From positions 1 through 9,416 of the forward strand of contig JAESUN010000117.1 of the NCBI GenBank assembly GCA_016763045.1: a stretch of DNA of 9,416 bases, in the 5' to 3' direction. Of this stretch, positions 7,965-9,416 are shown one piece after another. Each line of letters opens with the position of its first letter. Position 1 is the first letter of the stretch. The notes below the pieces were generated by a model, which worked only from the letters and a program-made list of their open reading frames with translations, did no database searches and had not been told where the DNA came from. The stretch comes from Opitutaceae bacterium (lineage in GTDB: Bacteria > Verrucomicrobiota > Verrucomicrobiia > Opitutales > Opitutaceae). The position numbers were made by a program, and so were the translations under genes.

Positions 7965-8601
7965 CGGAATCAATCAATCGAGACCATCCCTCATCATCAT
8001 TGGAGCGATAGAAACTGTAATTTAGATCCATGTACGTAGCGGCTTCTCTAGCATGGATCTGCTTCATATTTCGCGTTCGATATCTTAACATTGCAACAGC
8101 CCCCATAACTAATCCTCCTAGTGCACAGCTGATCGATAGAAAAAATTGAGCTTGGCTAAAAACAAACGTGGCATACGAAACTTTTTCACCAGAATCAGAT
8201 AACGTCTGAATCCAAAGCCCTCCCGCAACAAAGGAAAATAGAACAGCATACACGATACAAGTGATTGGATTATCCGCAGCGAACAAGCTCCTTCGTTTAA
8301 AATGAATCACATTAGGAACAACTTTCGCTAGGTTTTGTAAACGTTCATTCGAAAGAGGATCATCCCGACGAGGAAGAAATCTTCGATACCCTCGAAAAGA
8401 ATGGGAAAAGGAATGGTAGCTCTTGGCAAAAGAATCGTTTCCGGCCAACACGGACTGAACTAAGGGATTTGATTGTGATATAAGTGATTCTATAGATTCA
8501 CGTTTCTGGGTAACAATTCTTTTCGCATCCAAGTCCCCCAAGCCACCTGCCACATAGGCTCGATCGAGCTCTTTAAAGATAGTATACTGATTCTGATCCA
8601 T
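7951..8601 (-). CDS. Hypothetical protein with two predicted transmembrane segments
   Basis: I do not recognise this gene. From ATG 8601 it encodes 216 residues. The first 110 or so are polar, with basic clusters (RGYRRFLPRRDD at 70-81, HFKRRS at 100-105) and no signal peptide. Two hydrophobic stretches follow, about 113-133 (ITCIVYAVLFSFVAGGLW) and 152-172 (QFFLSISCALGGLVMGAVAML), separated by a short linker. The tail after 173 starts with basic RYRTRN and ends acidic and polar. By the positive-inside rule both ends would be cytoplasmic, joined by a short external loop. A TTG at 8622 would add seven residues (first codon, then RILIIG); neither start has a clear ribosome binding site, so I prefer the ATG. 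The N-terminal FKELDRAYVAGGLGDLD resembles short sequences in cytoplasmic GYF-like or SHOCT-like modules, but the match is too loose to assign. It converges on alaS and shares its terminator hairpin. Confidence 0.72.
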   Translation of the reverse strand: MDQNQYTIFKELDRAYVAGGLGDLDAKRIVTQKRESIESLISQSNPLVQSVLAGNDSFAKSYHSFSHSFRGYRRFLPRRDDPLSNERLQNLAKVVPNVIHFKRRSLFAADNPITCIVYAVLFSFVAGGLWIQTLSDSGEKVSYATFVFSQAQFFLSISCALGGLVMGAVAMLRYRTRNMKQIHAREAATYMDLNYSFYRSNDDEGWSRLIDSEKAP

Positions 8602-8682
8602 ACCTATAATAAGTATCCGCAATACAGAGACATTCTCAAGCTTCTAATCCCAACGCCTTATCTGGGATAAAACAGACCTACT

Positions 8683-9416
8683 TTAATTTTCAATAATCTC
8701 GTAGATCTCAATCAAGCCCACTCCAGGAATAGACTCCTGGCCAGATTCTTCATCTTCAAATGGCTTCACAATGACCGTATATATCCCTGGATCCAAATCG
8801 ATTAGAATAACCGATTCTCTCCGATCGGAGGGACCAAATCCACTCGCTAAAATCGCATCTGTTTGAGGGCTATAATCCCAGTCATCATTCTCCAAAAGAG
8901 CGATGCCATCTTTATCATGCAGTGTTATCACCGGATCAAAAAGAGCATCTGCAACTCCTTGGTTCAACAGGCTCGGACCAATTCCTCTAATAATAATCCG
9001 TTTCGTTTCGCCTGGATTCCCCTGAATAACGAGACCACCGATCATAACATTTTCTCCTGTCATCACTTGCCCCCTTGTGGAAAGAGCCGTCAAGTCAGGA
9101 CCACCGCTTCCGATCTCATAGATTTCGACCAGAGCAACCCCGGAAGCGCTACCCACGCCTTCAACATGGGCTGTATAGACCCCCGGATCCAAATCGATTA
9201 AAATGGCTGATTCAAGATCACTAAACGGAGAAAACGGCGTTGCTAGAATATCTTCAAAATTCGTATTTGTCCGCCACCCCTCATTTTCAGCAATAATATT
9301 CGAACTTGAAAACAATGTCACCTTTGTCTCTGCCAAAGCATCTGCCACTCCAAAATTGAGTAAGCTAGGACCGACACCGCGGATTAAAACTGTTTTGGGA
9401 TCACCGGGCCCCACTA
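8683..9416 (-). CDS. Repeat-containing protein of the type seen in secreted verrucomicrobial proteins (5' partial)
   Basis: The frame runs off the right edge, so the N-terminus is missing and 244 codons or more are absent or present only in part; about 243 residues are readable. They contain two copies of a module of about 132 residues. Each reads IRG[VI]GPSLLxxGVADAL, then a strand region ending in ENxxW, then ILIDLDPG[VI]YT, a glycine-rich stretch and [VI]EIYEI. A linker with LSTRGQVMTGENVMIGGLVIQGNPGE (positions 111-136) joins them. This arrangement is one I associate with large exported proteins of Verrucomicrobiota, often with several tandem copies of beta-rich domains. No function is established from sequence. 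The protein ends EIYEIIEN with no PEP-CTERM-like helix, LPXTG or other anchor visible. The GTG at 9414 is probably internal. Any signal peptide would lie outside the window. Confidence 0.8.
   Translation of the reverse strand, partial: VGPGDPKTVLIRGVGPSLLNFGVADALAETKVTLFSSSNIIAENEGWRTNTNFEDILATPFSPFSDLESAILIDLDPGVYTAHVEGVGSASGVALVEIYEIGSGGPDLTALSTRGQVMTGENVMIGGLVIQGNPGETKRIIIRGIGPSLLNQGVADALFDPVITLHDKDGIALLENDDWDYSPQTDAILASGFGPSDRRESVILIDLDPGIYTVIVKPFEDEESGQESIPGVGLIEIYEIIEN
8695..8991 (-). repeat. Second (C-terminal) copy of the GPSLL/LIDLDPG module
   Basis: This copy runs from IRGIGPSLLNQGVADAL through ENDDW and ILIDLDPGIYT to LIEIYEI. It carries an insertion of about ten acidic residues (KPFEDEESGQESIPG) where the first copy has EGVGSASG. 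The plus-strand block GGATCCAAATCGATTA at 8789-8804 recurs exactly at 9185-9200. Confidence 0.8.
9112..9384 (-). repeat. First visible copy of the GPSLL/LIDLDPG module
   Basis: This copy runs from IRGVGPSLLNFGVADAL through ENEGW and ILIDLDPGVYT to LVEIYEI. Conserved landmarks are offset from those of the other copy by 131 to 132 residues, and the DNA block GGATCCAAATCGATTA at 9185-9200 is offset by exactly 396 bases. Residues before it (GPGDPKTVL) match the segment preceding the second copy (NPGETKRII), so the module probably extends upstream of the window edge. Confidence 0.8.

Noticed and set aside
8647..8668. Inverted repeat ATCCCA / TGGGAT with a 10-base loop between the repeat protein and the membrane protein, considered as a terminator
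   Set aside because: Only six pairs with a large loop, and no T-run follows on the minus strand, so it does not meet intrinsic terminator criteria.
1..9416. A novel defence, mobile or biosynthetic system
   Set aside because: All but two genes belong to well-known housekeeping or transport families. There are no transposases, integrases, nucleases, toxin-antitoxin pairs, repeats with spacers or unusual clusters, and the two remaining genes do not form a recognisable system.

Overview
The window is an ordinary stretch of bacterial chromosome with moderate base composition and dense, mostly housekeeping genes. The best lineage clue is the partial gene at the right edge. It carries two copies of an 'IRGxGPSLLxxGVADAL ... 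LIDLDPGxYT ... EIYEI' repeat module of the kind I associate with secreted proteins of Verrucomicrobiota, especially Opitutae. The alanyl-tRNA synthetase, with its extra segment after the CGPCSEI motif, is compatible with that. The lineage is an inference from pattern memory, not a search result.

Layout, left to right. (1) Positions 1-1529, plus strand: the end of an oligopeptide/dipeptide ABC transporter operon, with a DppD/OppD-type ATPase (5' end outside the window) and a DppF/OppF-type ATPase joined by a TGATG stop-start overlap. (2) Positions 1553-3954 (or 4002), minus strand: a tight three-gene unit transcribed as metallo-beta-lactamase hydrolase (GloC/YcbL type), then ribD, then rdgB. 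The junctions overlap (ATGA, and about 32 bases). ribD is broken by a one-base frameshift at about 2715. (3) A short divergent intergenic gap, then plus-strand leuB (4077-5177) and alaS (5240-7909), ending at a clear hairpin terminator. (4) Minus strand 7951-8601: an unrecognised protein with two predicted membrane segments. (5) Minus strand 8683-9416: the C-terminal part of the repeat protein, which continues beyond the window.

Functionally the window covers peptide uptake, riboflavin synthesis (RibD), nucleotide-pool cleaning (RdgB), a thiolester or related hydrolase (GloC-like), leucine synthesis (LeuB) and translation (AlaS). The neighbours do not form one pathway, although the MBL-ribD-rdgB set is probably one transcript. 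I see no tRNA, rRNA, insertion sequence, CRISPR array, phage gene or defence system. No gap between genes exceeds about 125 bases. I found no convincing previously undescribed system; the frameshifted ribD, the unassigned membrane protein and the repeat protein are the points most worth a second look.
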